Shown here: piece after piece, positions 24,079-32,663 of the stretch
Position numbering within the stretch: the stretch's first letter is position 1
Layout: every line of letters starts with the position of its first letter
Source of the DNA: Nocardia goodfellowii
GTDB lineage: Bacteria; Actinomycetota; Actinomycetes; Mycobacteriales; Mycobacteriaceae
Direction of reading: 5' to 3'
Assembly (NCBI RefSeq): GCF_017875645.1
Contig: NZ_JAGGMR010000001.1
Location: 5,518,001 to 5,582,000, forward strand
Length of the DNA: 64,000 nt
Program-made: the position numbers and the translations under genes
Notes under the pieces: model-generated
What the model saw: the letters and a program-made list of their open reading frames with translations, nothing else
What the model was told of the DNA's origin: nothing
Databases searched by the model: none

Positions 24079-25089
24079 TCACCGCTTCCGCCCGTTTCGG
24101 TCAGGATCTGGAGATGTGCTCGGGTCCGTGTCCGAACGCGAGAACTCGTGCAGAAATCGGACGCCGGTGAGTTCTTCGGCCGCCCGCCAGAGCCGGGTCG
24201 CGGTGGCGGGGTCTTGCGCGCGACGCGAAATCGCTACCGGGACAGGCTTTCCGATCAATTCCCAGCGTCCGCCGGGGCCGAAGAAGTCCGCTCCTCGGGC
24301 GTTCGGATCCAGTGCGGCGCGCAGGATCGGTTGCGCTCCGTCGGCGGGGCTCTGGGTGAACCAGCCGGTCAACCCGGTCATGCGGGGGTGGTAGACCAGT
24401 TGGATCAGCCAGTTCTGTTGTTGCAGGATGTTGGTCCGGACACCGCCCGGGTGCGCCGCGAGCGAGAGGGCCCGTGCGCCGGAGGCGGTCAGCCGTCGTT
24501 GTAGTTCCACCATGAAGGTCATCGAAGCCATCTTCGATCGGGCGTAGGCCACAGCCTGGTCGAACTCGCGCTCGCAGGCCAGGTCGTCGAAGTCCAGACC
24601 GGCGTTGCGACGACGATGCGTAATGCTGCTAACCGTAACGACCCGACCCGCCGGCGCCGCGGTGACCGCATCGATCAGCCGGCCCGTCAACGCGAAGTGG
24701 CCGAGGAAGTTGGTGCCGAAGTCGGTTTCGAATCCGTCGACGGTGTAGGCATGCTCGCGGGCCATCACACCGGCGTTGTTGATCAGGAGATCGATCACCG
24801 GCCACCGTTCGCGCACCACCTGGGCGCAGGCGGCGACAGACTCGAGACTGCTCGTATCCAGCTGGACGACAAACACTTTCGCATCTGGTGCGGAGGCGAG
24901 AATATCGTCTCGCGCCGCGGCCGCGCGGGTCTGGTTCCGGCAAGCCAGGACCACTGTGGCATGGCGTGCCGCGAGCGCGCGGGCGATCTCGAGCCCGATG
25001 CCGGTGTTGGAACCGGTCACTACGGCCACACGACCGGACTGGTCCGCGGCCTGGGCCATCGTCCATGGCATGTTCTCTGGGACTTTCAT
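24079..25089 (-). CDS. Short-chain dehydrogenase/reductase (retinol dehydrogenase-like)
   Basis: A 336-residue classical SDR: NAD(P) motif TGSNTGIG (25-32), LLINNAGVM near 100-108, the serine in VVTVSSITHRR and the catalytic pair in YARSK, followed by a longer C-terminal region typical of retinol dehydrogenase/WWOX-like bacterial SDRs. The substrate is unknown. It lies 129 bp downstream of a TetR gene on the same strand and is likely its target. The C-terminal 20 residues are polar and probably disordered. Confidence 0.8.
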   Translation of the reverse strand: MKVPENMPWTMAQAADQSGRVAVVTGSNTGIGLEIARALAARHATVVLACRNQTRAAAARDDILASAPDAKVFVVQLDTSSLESVAACAQVVRERWPVIDLLINNAGVMAREHAYTVDGFETDFGTNFLGHFALTGRLIDAVTAAPAGRVVTVSSITHRRRNAGLDFDDLACEREFDQAVAYARSKMASMTFMVELQRRLTASGARALSLAAHPGGVRTNILQQQNWLIQLVYHPRMTGLTGWFTQSPADGAQPILRAALDPNARGADFFGPGGRWELIGKPVPVAISRRAQDPATATRLWRAAEELTGVRFLHEFSRSDTDPSTSPDPDRNGRKR

Positions 25090-25218
25090 CGTCTACCTCA
25101 CTGCTCGACGGCCGGAACCGGCCACAACGGACTGTCACGGGGAGTCATCTCGGCATGCACTCCGGTAATGGCTTCACCTGGGCGGCGCCCGCGTCGTGAA
25201 GACAACTCCCCGGTGCGC

Positions 25219-25791
25219 TCAGCTCTCGGAAGGGTTGGCCGCCAGCAGCAGTTCGGCGATCCGGGTCAGCCGCGCTGCCATCTCCTGGTAGGTGCAATAG
25301 CCCATCCCCGCCTGCACCATCGCGCCGCTGACGGCGATGTCGAGCGCGTCGAGGACCGCCTCCGAGCAGTCGGGACCGGCGGCAAGCCGGACCCGTTCAC
25401 TCATAGCCGTGCCGATTCGCGTGCGGACGGGAGCGACATCGGGGTCCCGGCTCAGCACGGCAGCCGAGGCAGCGACGCTCAATTCCGGTTCGGCCGCGGC
25501 CAATTCACCCAACTCGGTGAACACTGTCGACAGGCGCTGTGCCGGTGTGCTCGCGGTCAGCGGGGACTCACACCACTGCTGTATCCGTCGCCAATACATC
25601 TCGGCGACCAGATGCTGTTTGGCGGAGAAGTACCCGTACGCGGTCGCGTGCGTCAGACCCGCCCGCCGACACACCTCCCGCATCGACAGTTGTTCGTACC
25701 CCTGCTCGCGCAGCACCTCGAGTCCTGCGTCCAAAAGCCGGTCCACCGTCTCGGCGGATCGGCCCGCCAGTGTCCGCCGTCCGGGATTCAT
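25219..25791 (-). CDS. TetR/AcrR-family transcriptional regulator
   Basis: A 190-residue TetR protein: DNA-binding domain at about 12-60 with REVCRRAGLTHATAYGYFSAK as the helix-turn-helix region and a helical ligand domain after it. It is clearly similar to the TetR at 50765-51358 (shared KxHLVAE and WRR segments, and GAMVQAGMGY versus GALVRAGMGY). The ATG at 25791 is chosen because GAAGG lies 6 bases upstream; an ATG at 25806 sits only 4 bases from the operator. It precedes the SDR gene and is divergent from kynA. Confidence 0.85.
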   Translation of the reverse strand: MNPGRRTLAGRSAETVDRLLDAGLEVLREQGYEQLSMREVCRRAGLTHATAYGYFSAKQHLVAEMYWRRIQQWCESPLTASTPAQRLSTVFTELGELAAAEPELSVAASAAVLSRDPDVAPVRTRIGTAMSERVRLAAGPDCSEAVLDALDIAVSGAMVQAGMGYCTYQEMAARLTRIAELLLAANPSES

Positions 25792-25809
25792 CGCTGCCTT
25801 CGCCATAGC

Positions 25810-25839
25810 GGTTTACAGTAGGCTAGCCACCTGTAAACC
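25810..25839. promoter_or_regulatory. Probable TetR operator
   Basis: GGTTTACAG (25810-25818) and CTGTAAACC (25831-25839) form perfect 9-base arms around a 12-base spacer that is itself palindromic at its centre (GGCTAGCC). It abuts the TetR start, as expected for autoregulation. kynA begins 183 bp away on the other side, so control of kynA is possible but unsupported. Confidence 0.7.
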
Positions 25840-26022
25840 ACAATGGCGGCGGCCGATCGAATCCAGCGAAACGCGCCCGCTGGCACCGTTTCTCGCGCGC
25901 CTGGCGCCTGCGGATGCTGGATCGGCCGGTCCGCTGAGCAGGATCGTGCGTCCGTCCCGGACCTGGGCCTGCTGAGCCCGATGCGGTGATCCGACCTCGC
26001 CACCGCCTGCACAATCGAAGAT

Positions 26023-26838
26023 ATGGCTGATCATTCTCCGAATCGCGGTGCTACCCACTCACCCTCCCAAACCTACGGCTCGTATCTGGCGCTCGATGAT
26101 GTGCTCGGCGCGCAGCATCCGCGCTCGGACGAGCACGACGAGATGCTGTTCATCGTCATCCACCAGGTATACGAACTATGGTTCAAACAGCTGTTGCATG
26201 AATTGGCGCAGTTGCAGCGGAAATTGGCGGCCGGCAACACGGCTCATGCGCTACATACGTTGCGCCGGATCTTGAATATCCTCAAAGTTGTGGTCGCGCA
26301 GATCGACGTACTGGAGACGATGACCCCGCGTCAGTTCACCAGTTTTCGCGCGCGGCTGGAGGCGTCGAGTGGCTTCCAGTCCGCGCAGTTCCGCGAGTTG
26401 GAAGCGGTGCTGGGCCGCCGGGACGCGGGAGCGTTCGCGCATTACCCCGAAGGCGGTGCGGCGCGGGAGAAGATCCTTGCCGCGATGTCGCGGCCTTCAC
26501 TGTACGACTCGTTTCTCCGCTACCTGGCCGAACAGGGTTATCCGATACCTGCCGAGCAGTTGGCACGTGATGTCCGTGTCGCCGCCGAGTCGTCGCCGCA
26601 GATTCATCGGATACTGCTGGCCGTCTACAGCGATGACGGCGGCCCGGCACAGGTGGCCGAGCGGTTGGTGGATTTGGACGAGGGCCTGCAGGAATGGCGG
26701 TACCGGCACGTGATGATGGTGCGCCGCACCATCGGCGACAAGCCGGGGACCGGCGGTTCCTCGGGCGCGGATTATCTGCGCGGCACGCTCTTCCAGCCGG
26801 TGTTCGGCGACCTGTGGGCCGTCCGGAGCGCACTGTGA
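26023..26838 (+). CDS. kynA: Tryptophan 2,3-dioxygenase
   Basis: A 271-residue haem dioxygenase that opens tryptophan to N-formylkynurenine, the first step of the kynurenine pathway. The conserved MLFIVIHQVYELWFKQLLHE stretch (41-60) and RYRHVMMVRRTIG with the likely haem-ligand His229 are intact, and the length is normal for bacterial TDO. Its stop overlaps the start of kynU (GTGA), so the two are translationally coupled. No kynurenine formamidase gene (kynB) is in the window; that step must be encoded elsewhere. Confidence 0.95.
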   Translation: MADHSPNRGATHSPSQTYGSYLALDDVLGAQHPRSDEHDEMLFIVIHQVYELWFKQLLHELAQLQRKLAAGNTAHALHTLRRILNILKVVVAQIDVLETMTPRQFTSFRARLEASSGFQSAQFRELEAVLGRRDAGAFAHYPEGGAAREKILAAMSRPSLYDSFLRYLAEQGYPIPAEQLARDVRVAAESSPQIHRILLAVYSDDGGPAQVAERLVDLDEGLQEWRYRHVMMVRRTIGDKPGTGGSSGADYLRGTLFQPVFGDLWAVRSAL

Positions 26839-27953
26839 CCACCCTCGACGATCTGCGCGGCAGTCCGAATAGGTTGTCGGCGCACTATTCTCGATTCCGC
26901 GTCGATCAGCGGTTGCTCCTGACCGGGCATTCGCACCAGGCCTGGCCAGATGTCGCGCTGCGCGGCCACCTGGAGGCCTTCGACGACGCGGCCGAGGCGG
27001 TGGACGGCAAATGGGAGCGCGCCTTCGGGAAGGCCGAACAGGTGCGCGCCGGCTTCCGTCGGTTGCTGGACGATCCGGCCGCCGACCTCGCTCTCGGCGC
27101 CAATACCCATGAACTGCTCGTCCGGTTCCTGTCCAGCGTAGATCTGCGCAGTCGCCCACGGCTGGTCACCACCACGGGCGAATTCCACAGCGTACGCAGG
27201 CAACTCGCGCGGCTCGCGGAGGAGGGCATCGACGTGGTCCGGCTGCCGCCGGATCCGGTGGACACCCTCGCCGCACGACTGGCCGACGCGGTCGACGAGC
27301 GTACCGGCGCGGTACTGGTGTCGTCGGTCCTGTTCGAGACCGGGCGGATCGTGCCCGGACTCGGCGAACTCGCGAACGTATGCGCTCGGCACGGGGTGGA
27401 ATTGCTGGTGGACGCCTACCACGCGCTCGGCGTGACACCGTTCTCGGTACCGGCGATGGGCCTGGATTCCGCCTGGGTCGTCGGTGGCGGTTACAAATAC
27501 CTGCAGTTGGGTGAGGGCAACTGTTTTCTGCGGTTGCCGCCGCACGCTCGGTCGGCGCGCCCGGTTGTCACCGGCTGGTACGCCGAATTCGCCGATCTGG
27601 CCGGTACCCACGAAGACCAACGGGTCGGCTACGCGCCGGGTGCGGCCCGCTTCGCGGGTGCCACCTACGACCCGACCAGTCACTATCGGGCTAGCCACGT
27701 CTTCCACTTCTTCGTCGAGCAAGGCCTCACACCGGAGTTCCTGCATCGAATATCCCTGCACCAGAACGAATTACTCGCCCGACTGTTCGATGAACTGGAC
27801 CCGCGACCCGACCTCATCACTCGCGACCGCACGGCTGCACGATCGCACTTCGGTGGTTTCCTCGCATTGCGCACTCCCCGAGCAGCCGAGCTGCATCGCG
27901 GGCTTGCCGACCGCGGCGTATCCACCGACTTTCGCGGCGAATACCTACGTTAG
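26835..27953 (+). CDS. kynU: Kynureninase
   Basis: A 372-residue PLP enzyme of aminotransferase class V that cleaves kynurenine to anthranilate and alanine. The PLP lysine is Lys221 in GGGYKYLQLGEGN; LVDAYHALG carries the PLP-nitrogen aspartate and GVTPFSV follows. The TTTGEFHSVRRQL segment is the substrate/phosphate region. It starts with GTG at 26835 inside the end of kynA. An upstream open extension in this frame overlaps kynA and is not used. Together the two genes, plus a formamidase elsewhere, turn tryptophan into anthranilate. Confidence 0.9.
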   Translation: MTTLDDLRGSPNRLSAHYSRFRVDQRLLLTGHSHQAWPDVALRGHLEAFDDAAEAVDGKWERAFGKAEQVRAGFRRLLDDPAADLALGANTHELLVRFLSSVDLRSRPRLVTTTGEFHSVRRQLARLAEEGIDVVRLPPDPVDTLAARLADAVDERTGAVLVSSVLFETGRIVPGLGELANVCARHGVELLVDAYHALGVTPFSVPAMGLDSAWVVGGGYKYLQLGEGNCFLRLPPHARSARPVVTGWYAEFADLAGTHEDQRVGYAPGAARFAGATYDPTSHYRASHVFHFFVEQGLTPEFLHRISLHQNELLARLFDELDPRPDLITRDRTAARSHFGGFLALRTPRAAELHRGLADRGVSTDFRGEYLR

Positions 27954-28112
27954 GCCCCGCGCCATACCTGTCGGACCGCCAACTCGAGTCCGCGATGGCC
28001 GCGCTCGGCGCAGTTCTAAGCGAACTACCCTAGGCAGCGCAGCGGCGAAACCGCCTCACGCCCAAGCGAACTGACGGGCAAAGAGTTCAGGTACTCACCA
28101 CTCGGTGGGTAC

Positions 28113-28511
28113 TCAATCGGCCTCGCGATCGTAGTTTTGCTGAGCGATCACGACATCGACCGTGTGCCGCTGGATCCAGCCCAGGAACGGTCGCAGCGAT
28201 TCGGTGAGCCCGTGGCCGAGTTCGGTGAGCTCATAGCGCACTTTCGGCGGTGTCGTGGGCTCGACGGTCCGTGCGACCAGTCCGTCCCGGACCAGCATCC
28301 GCAGCGTTTGCGACAGCATCTTCTCGCTGATGCCGCCGATCATGGCGTGCAGCTCGGAGAACCGCAGCGACCCGGCACCCAGTGCGGTCAGGATAAGGAT
28401 GCCCCAGCGTCCGGTGATGTGCTCGAGCACTTCGCGGGCCGGGCACGCACCGTTGAATGCGTCACTCACCCCGTGCCAAACCTGCTGCGGGACTTGGGAA
28501 CCTACCGTCAT
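28113..28511 (-). CDS. HxlR-family winged-helix regulator
   Basis: A 132-residue HxlR protein: NGACPAREVLEHITGRWG holds the family cysteine and core helix, FSELHAMIGGISEKMLSQTL the recognition region, ELTELGHGL the wing end. It starts at 28511, 63 bp from the divergent start of the NmrA-like oxidoreductase at 28575, and the gap holds two short palindromes. HxlR regulators paired divergently with NAD(P)-binding reductases are a common arrangement in which substrate or redox stress derepresses the enzyme. Confidence 0.85.
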   Translation of the reverse strand: MTVGSQVPQQVWHGVSDAFNGACPAREVLEHITGRWGILILTALGAGSLRFSELHAMIGGISEKMLSQTLRMLVRDGLVARTVEPTTPPKVRYELTELGHGLTESLRPFLGWIQRHTVDVVIAQQNYDREAD

Positions 28512-28521
28512 GCCAGGAGCT

Positions 28522-28551
28522 TACCTACGGGTATGTCCTTACCTTCGGTTA
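28522..28551. promoter_or_regulatory. Operator repeats between the HxlR and NmrA-like genes
   Basis: TACC-TACG-GGTA (28522-28533) and TTACC-TTC-GGTTA (28539-28551) are related palindromic elements 17 bp apart within the 63-bp divergent gap. They also form a direct repeat CTTACCT(A/T)CGG. They are good candidates for tandem HxlR binding sites. Confidence 0.55.
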
Positions 28552-28574
28552 GTCGATCGGCCTACGCTGCGGCC

Positions 28575-29414
28575 ATGACGACAGTTGTCTTCGGAGCCAG
28601 CGGAAATGTCGGCCACCATGTCGCGGTGAGCCTGAGAAACTCAGGGGCACAGGTGCGTTGGGTGAGTCGAGAACCCAGCACAGCCGGATTCCCGGCCGAC
28701 GCCGACGTGGTCGCGGCCGATCTGGAACGTCCCGAAACGCTGCCCGCCGCGCTCGACGGAGCGCAGCGGGTATTCCTCTACGCCAAACCCGACGGTATCG
28801 ACGGATTCGTGGCAGCTGCCGAATCGGCCGGCGTGCGGCACGTGGTGCTCCTGTCGTCCGGAGCCGTAACGCACAGCGAACCCGAGCGCAATCCGATCGC
28901 CGTCATGCATGCCGTAGTCGAATCCGCCCTCGAAAAGTCGGAGCTGGCATGGACATTCATTCGGCCGGGCATGTTCGCCACGAACGCGCTGTGGTGGTGG
29001 CAGCGGTCCATTCGCGAGGAGGGCGTAGTGCGCCTGCCGTATCCGCACGCGCGCACCGCCCCCGTGCACGAGAAGGATCTGGCCGCGCTTGCGGTGACCG
29101 CGCTCACCGTGCCGGGGCACGAGGGTCAGGCCTATGCCGTTCCCGGCCCGCAGGCACTAACCCTGCGGGAGCAGGTCCGCCAGATCGGCGCGGCGATCGG
29201 CCGCGAGATCGGCATTCGAGAGATCTCCGTCGAACAGGCGCGCAGTGAACTGCGGAACACCATGCCGCCGTTCGCGATCGACGCCGTCCTGGGCGCTTGG
29301 GAAGCCGGAGCGGCCGACGAGCCGGAGGTGTCGACCATAGTCGAGCAGGTCACCGGTCGCCCGTCGCATACGTTCGCGCAGTGGGCGGCCGATCACGCGG
29401 CCGACTTCCGCTGA
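28575..29414 (+). CDS. NmrA/NAD(P)H-binding oxidoreductase (azoreductase-like QOR2/NmrA family)
   Basis: A 279-residue atypical SDR with the N-terminal motif FGASGNVGHHVA (6-17), no YxxxK pair, HVVLLSSGAV on strand 4 and WTFIRPGMFATN as the substrate-facing loop. These features fit NmrA-like or QOR2-like NAD(P)H-binding proteins, which act as redox sensors or quinone/azo reductases. The ATG at 28575 follows a short leader. It is divergent from its presumed regulator, the HxlR protein. Confidence 0.8.
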   Translation: MTTVVFGASGNVGHHVAVSLRNSGAQVRWVSREPSTAGFPADADVVAADLERPETLPAALDGAQRVFLYAKPDGIDGFVAAAESAGVRHVVLLSSGAVTHSEPERNPIAVMHAVVESALEKSELAWTFIRPGMFATNALWWWQRSIREEGVVRLPYPHARTAPVHEKDLAALAVTALTVPGHEGQAYAVPGPQALTLREQVRQIGAAIGREIGIREISVEQARSELRNTMPPFAIDAVLGAWEAGAADEPEVSTIVEQVTGRPSHTFAQWAADHAADFR

Positions 29415-29673
29415 GGTCACCGTCGGAGTGATCGGGGGCACTTTGTTCATTGCCATACGAACAAAGAGCAGAGTCACTGAACCCGAATTCCGGCGTAGCG
29501 AAATGCTCGAGACTTGCCATTGCCCGCTCGATCGGTCCGGCGGGCAATGGGAGACGGAGATTCCAGCATGGGGAAGCGGCGGCAAACCACAAATGGGTAA
29601 CTCGAAACTCACGGCGGCAAGTAGGCCGGTACCGGCGAGCGGACGCGGAGGACTGATCGATCAGCTCAGCACG

Positions 29674-30018
29674 TCACGAGGTGACCGGTGTGAAGTCATC
29701 GAGTCCGTTGAGTCGCGTGTTGTGCACCGCCCGGATCAACCAGCGGCCGGACCGTTTCACGAGCACCGCAGTGATGAGACCACGCCGGTCCTCCCCCGCC
29801 GAAGCGCCCGGCAAGACGTGATCGGGCCATGCCCATTCGGTATGCACCAGCATCACTCCGGGCGCGAGCGGATGGATGCCGATGATTGTCTGGCTGTAGT
29901 TCTTCTTCTGTGCCAGAACGGATTCGGGTACGTCCTCGTGTCCGCGGACGTTCTCCTCCCGCGATCGCCACCACACACCACGGTGTGTGATGAAGTCACA
30001 GTCCGCTGTGAACAGCTC
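29674..30018 (-). pseudogene. Truncated SgcJ/EcaC-family gene
   Basis: An open stretch encodes LFTADCDFITHRGVWWRSRE, then VHTEW and SGRWLIRAVHNTRLNG, the last two-thirds of an SgcJ/EcaC-type NTF2-like protein. The N-terminal 35-45 residues are missing because an in-frame stop lies at 30019-30021, and the only internal starts would remove more of the fold. It is probably a decayed copy; the family's intact member in this window is at 12202-12669. Confidence 0.55.
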
Positions 30019-30295
30019 TCAACCATGGTGCAGGTCAAGCCGACGGCGTTCGGCCCCGCCATGCCGCGGACGCCCGGGTCGGCGTGGCGAATTCCCAAGT
30101 TCTATTGAATTGCTTTCCGACATAGATATTTATCCGGGAATAAGTACAAACCGAGCAGCCCCTTCAATCCGAAGTTTTCGATCAGATATTTCCGAACTGA
30201 ACCACAAACGCATGAGAACAGGTTACATTTCAGATCTCACGGTTTCCGCTCGAGATCCGAGTCGGTACCATTGCTTCACCATTTTGGAGATAGTC

Positions 30296-30916
30296 ATGCG
30301 TTATTCCGCATCCACGCTGATTCGTGCCGGCGTCGTAGCTCCCGTGGCGATTGCCACGCTCTTCTGTCTCACTACCCCGGCCAATGCCGCCTCGGTCAGC
30401 GTCAATATGAGCTGCCGGGGAACGATCTTCGGCATAGGACAGACCTCGAGCATGACCACCTCGGTCGACGGCACCGCGCCGAGCTCGGTGGCAGCCGGGT
30501 CCGCGGTGGCCATCACTCTCACCCCGGGTCCCTCCACGGTGCCCAGTTCCGCCTCGGGCTTCACGGTGACCAACATCAGCAATCTGAAGACGACCTTCCC
30601 GGCCCCGACGAATTCGACGCTCGTCTCGGCGACCGCTTCCGGCGGCACCGTGGCCGGCACCGTCGCCATCACGGGCGGGAATGTCGTTCTGACCGTGCCG
30701 GGTCCGATCCCCGGCGGCACCACCTTCACCCCACCCGCGGTGACCATCAACGTCACCGCGGGTGCCGCCGGTACCCCGATCACGACCAAGTACGCGGGCA
30801 CCAGCCACGCCAATCCCGGCATGACCATGACGACCAAGGTCGCGATCGTCGGCAATGTCGCGACCGCCTGCTTCCCGGATCCGTCCCCGACCCTGACCAC
30901 CACGGCCGTCGTCTGA
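30296..30916 (+). CDS. Secreted beta-rich surface protein of unknown function
   Basis: A 206-residue exported protein: a signal peptide with basic start (MRYSAS), hydrophobic core and ANA cleavage site near residue 31, then a mature domain rich in Thr, Val, Pro and Gly with two cysteines (CRG near the start and CFPDPSP near the end) that could form one disulfide. The mature part looks like a pure beta-sandwich. Similar secreted proteins are typical of Nocardia and Rhodococcus, but I know no assigned function. The ATG at 30296 follows GGAG (30285-30288). A low-GC leader of about 150 bp precedes it. Confidence 0.75.
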   Translation: MRYSASTLIRAGVVAPVAIATLFCLTTPANAASVSVNMSCRGTIFGIGQTSSMTTSVDGTAPSSVAAGSAVAITLTPGPSTVPSSASGFTVTNISNLKTTFPAPTNSTLVSATASGGTVAGTVAITGGNVVLTVPGPIPGGTTFTPPAVTINVTAGAAGTPITTKYAGTSHANPGMTMTTKVAIVGNVATACFPDPSPTLTTTAVV

Positions 30917-31102
30917 ACCCCGGGGCGACCACCATGGCGTGACCGTGCGCGGTGACGACATAGGGCAAGTGGCTGGACTGAGCCGTTACCCACAGCTCAG
31001 TCCAGTCCCCGGCCACTGTGTCGTACAGTGCATGTCCGTCCCGCCATAGCGGTGACTCTTGTTGTGACGTTTCATTTTTCGAGCGTTCGAGGGTGGAGGA
31101 CC

Positions 31103-31600
31103 GTGCGACCGACATCAACCGACGCGGCTCCGATCGCGGTACAGCTCAGAAAGGCCATGGAGCTGCATCACGCGACCGTCGAGGATCTGGCCCGTGAAGC
31201 GATCCGATTACTGGGCGTCAACGACACCGATCGACGCGCGCTGGAAATCGTCCTGCTCGGCAACGCGAAGTCCACGACACCCGGAATGCTGGCCGAACAA
31301 TTGGGTCTCACCCCCGGCGGCACCACGATCATGCTCAACCGCCTCGAAAAGCAAGGCTACATCGCCCGCTCATTACACCCCACCGATCGTCGCCGCATTA
31401 TCGTCGTGGCCACCGATCTCGCCGCCCGGCGTATACGAGACCTCATCGCGCCCTTGCTCGAAGAGGCCTACGACATGATGGTGAGCTGGTACGAACCCGC
31501 CGAACTCGAAATGATCGCGAGTTTCCTCAGCCGGGTGAGCGAACTGCAACGCAGCCATCGGCAGCGGCTCCGCCGAATGGACCCGTACCCGCCGCCCTGA
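31103..31600 (+). CDS. MarR-family transcriptional regulator
   Basis: A 165-residue MarR protein with the winged helix intact: MLAEQLGLTPGGTTIMLNRL as the helix-turn-helix and PTDRRRIIVVAT as the wing with the usual D-R-R. The GTG at 31103 is chosen because it follows GGAGGA, though only three bases away; an open extension upstream is not protein-like. Its target is not obvious: the secreted-protein gene lies upstream on the same strand, and the XRE regulator is convergent. Confidence 0.8.
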   Translation: MRPTSTDAAPIAVQLRKAMELHHATVEDLAREAIRLLGVNDTDRRALEIVLLGNAKSTTPGMLAEQLGLTPGGTTIMLNRLEKQGYIARSLHPTDRRRIIVVATDLAARRIRDLIAPLLEEAYDMMVSWYEPAELEMIASFLSRVSELQRSHRQRLRRMDPYPPP

Positions 31601-31640
31601 CGGCCTGAGCGCCGGGCCGGATCGAAGTGTTTGTCCGGCC

Positions 31641-32561
31641 CTATCCCGCGAGCAGTTCGGGGTGGTCGGTGCGACGGTGGTCGAGCCACGGTTTCGCCCG
31701 CTCCTGCTCCGACATCGCCAGCAGCGTATGAAGTTTCGTCCAGGCGTCATCGTCGGTCGGAGTGTAGATCTGCACCCAGGCGCCCGGGACCGCGGGCAGT
31801 GACATCGAGGTGACGAACATGTCCAGGTCGCCGACGGCCAGGTTGCGCACGGATTTGACCCGGCCGATCGGGACCGCGACGTCATTGCGTGCCCACAGCT
31901 TCGCGAAATCCGGGCTCCCGGTGCAGAGTTCGCTGATGAACTCCTGCCAGCTCGGGTCGGCGAGGTTCTTGGCGTAGGCGCCGCGCAGATAGGCGACCAT
32001 GCGGCGCAGATCGTCCCAGCTGTGGTGGTAGGCGTTGCAGCACTTGGGCGTCAGAAAGACTCGCTTGGCGATGTTGACGTCGGCCATCACGTCACCGACC
32101 GCGTGGATGGGGCACAGTGATTCGTAGGAATCGTTGTAGGCCAGCAGGTCGTAGCGGGCGCTGAGCAGGACCGCCGGTAGTGGTTCCAGGTGGTTCAGGA
32201 TGACCTGAAGTTCTTCGGGCAGACCGGTTTCGGTGTGCGGGCTCGGGACCGTCGGCACGCCCGCGAGGCGGTAGACGTGGGAGCGCTCGGCGGCGTCCAA
32301 GCCCAGCGTGCGGGCGACCGCGTCCAAGACCTGGACGCTGACATTGATGCTCCGGCCCTGCTCCAGCCACGTATACCAAGTGACGCCGACCGCCGAAAGC
32401 TGAGCGACCTCTTCGCGCCGAAGCCCTGGGGTACGCCGGCGCGGACCCACCGGCAGGCCGACGTCTTCCGGGGCGATGCGGGCACGGCGGGATTTCAGGA
32501 ACGCACCCAATTCCTTGCGCTGCGCCTTGCCCAGAGCCCGCGCGTCTCCCACTGTTGTCAC
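31641..32561 (-). CDS. XRE-family regulator with MmyB-like ligand-binding domain
   Basis: A 306-residue regulator: N-terminal helix-turn-helix of the XRE type (LGAFLKSRRARIAPEDVGLP, then RREEVAQLSAVGVTWYTWLEQGR) and a C-terminal PAS-like MmyB domain (about 110-290), thought to bind fatty-acid-like or other hydrophobic ligands. In actinobacteria such proteins usually regulate an adjacent, divergent enzyme or transporter. Here the divergent neighbour is an MFS exporter starting 103 bp away, so exporter control is the likely job. Confidence 0.85.
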   Translation of the reverse strand: MTTVGDARALGKAQRKELGAFLKSRRARIAPEDVGLPVGPRRRTPGLRREEVAQLSAVGVTWYTWLEQGRSINVSVQVLDAVARTLGLDAAERSHVYRLAGVPTVPSPHTETGLPEELQVILNHLEPLPAVLLSARYDLLAYNDSYESLCPIHAVGDVMADVNIAKRVFLTPKCCNAYHHSWDDLRRMVAYLRGAYAKNLADPSWQEFISELCTGSPDFAKLWARNDVAVPIGRVKSVRNLAVGDLDMFVTSMSLPAVPGAWVQIYTPTDDDAWTKLHTLLAMSEQERAKPWLDHRRTDHPELLAG

Positions 32562-32663
32562 CTTCCGATCGTCGCCGAAACCCGTCCGGTTATCCAGGTG
32601 GTGTCAGTACTAGTTTTGCTGGGCTCCTGTTACCGGTGTCCGAGCTCGCACATGCTTCGAGAC

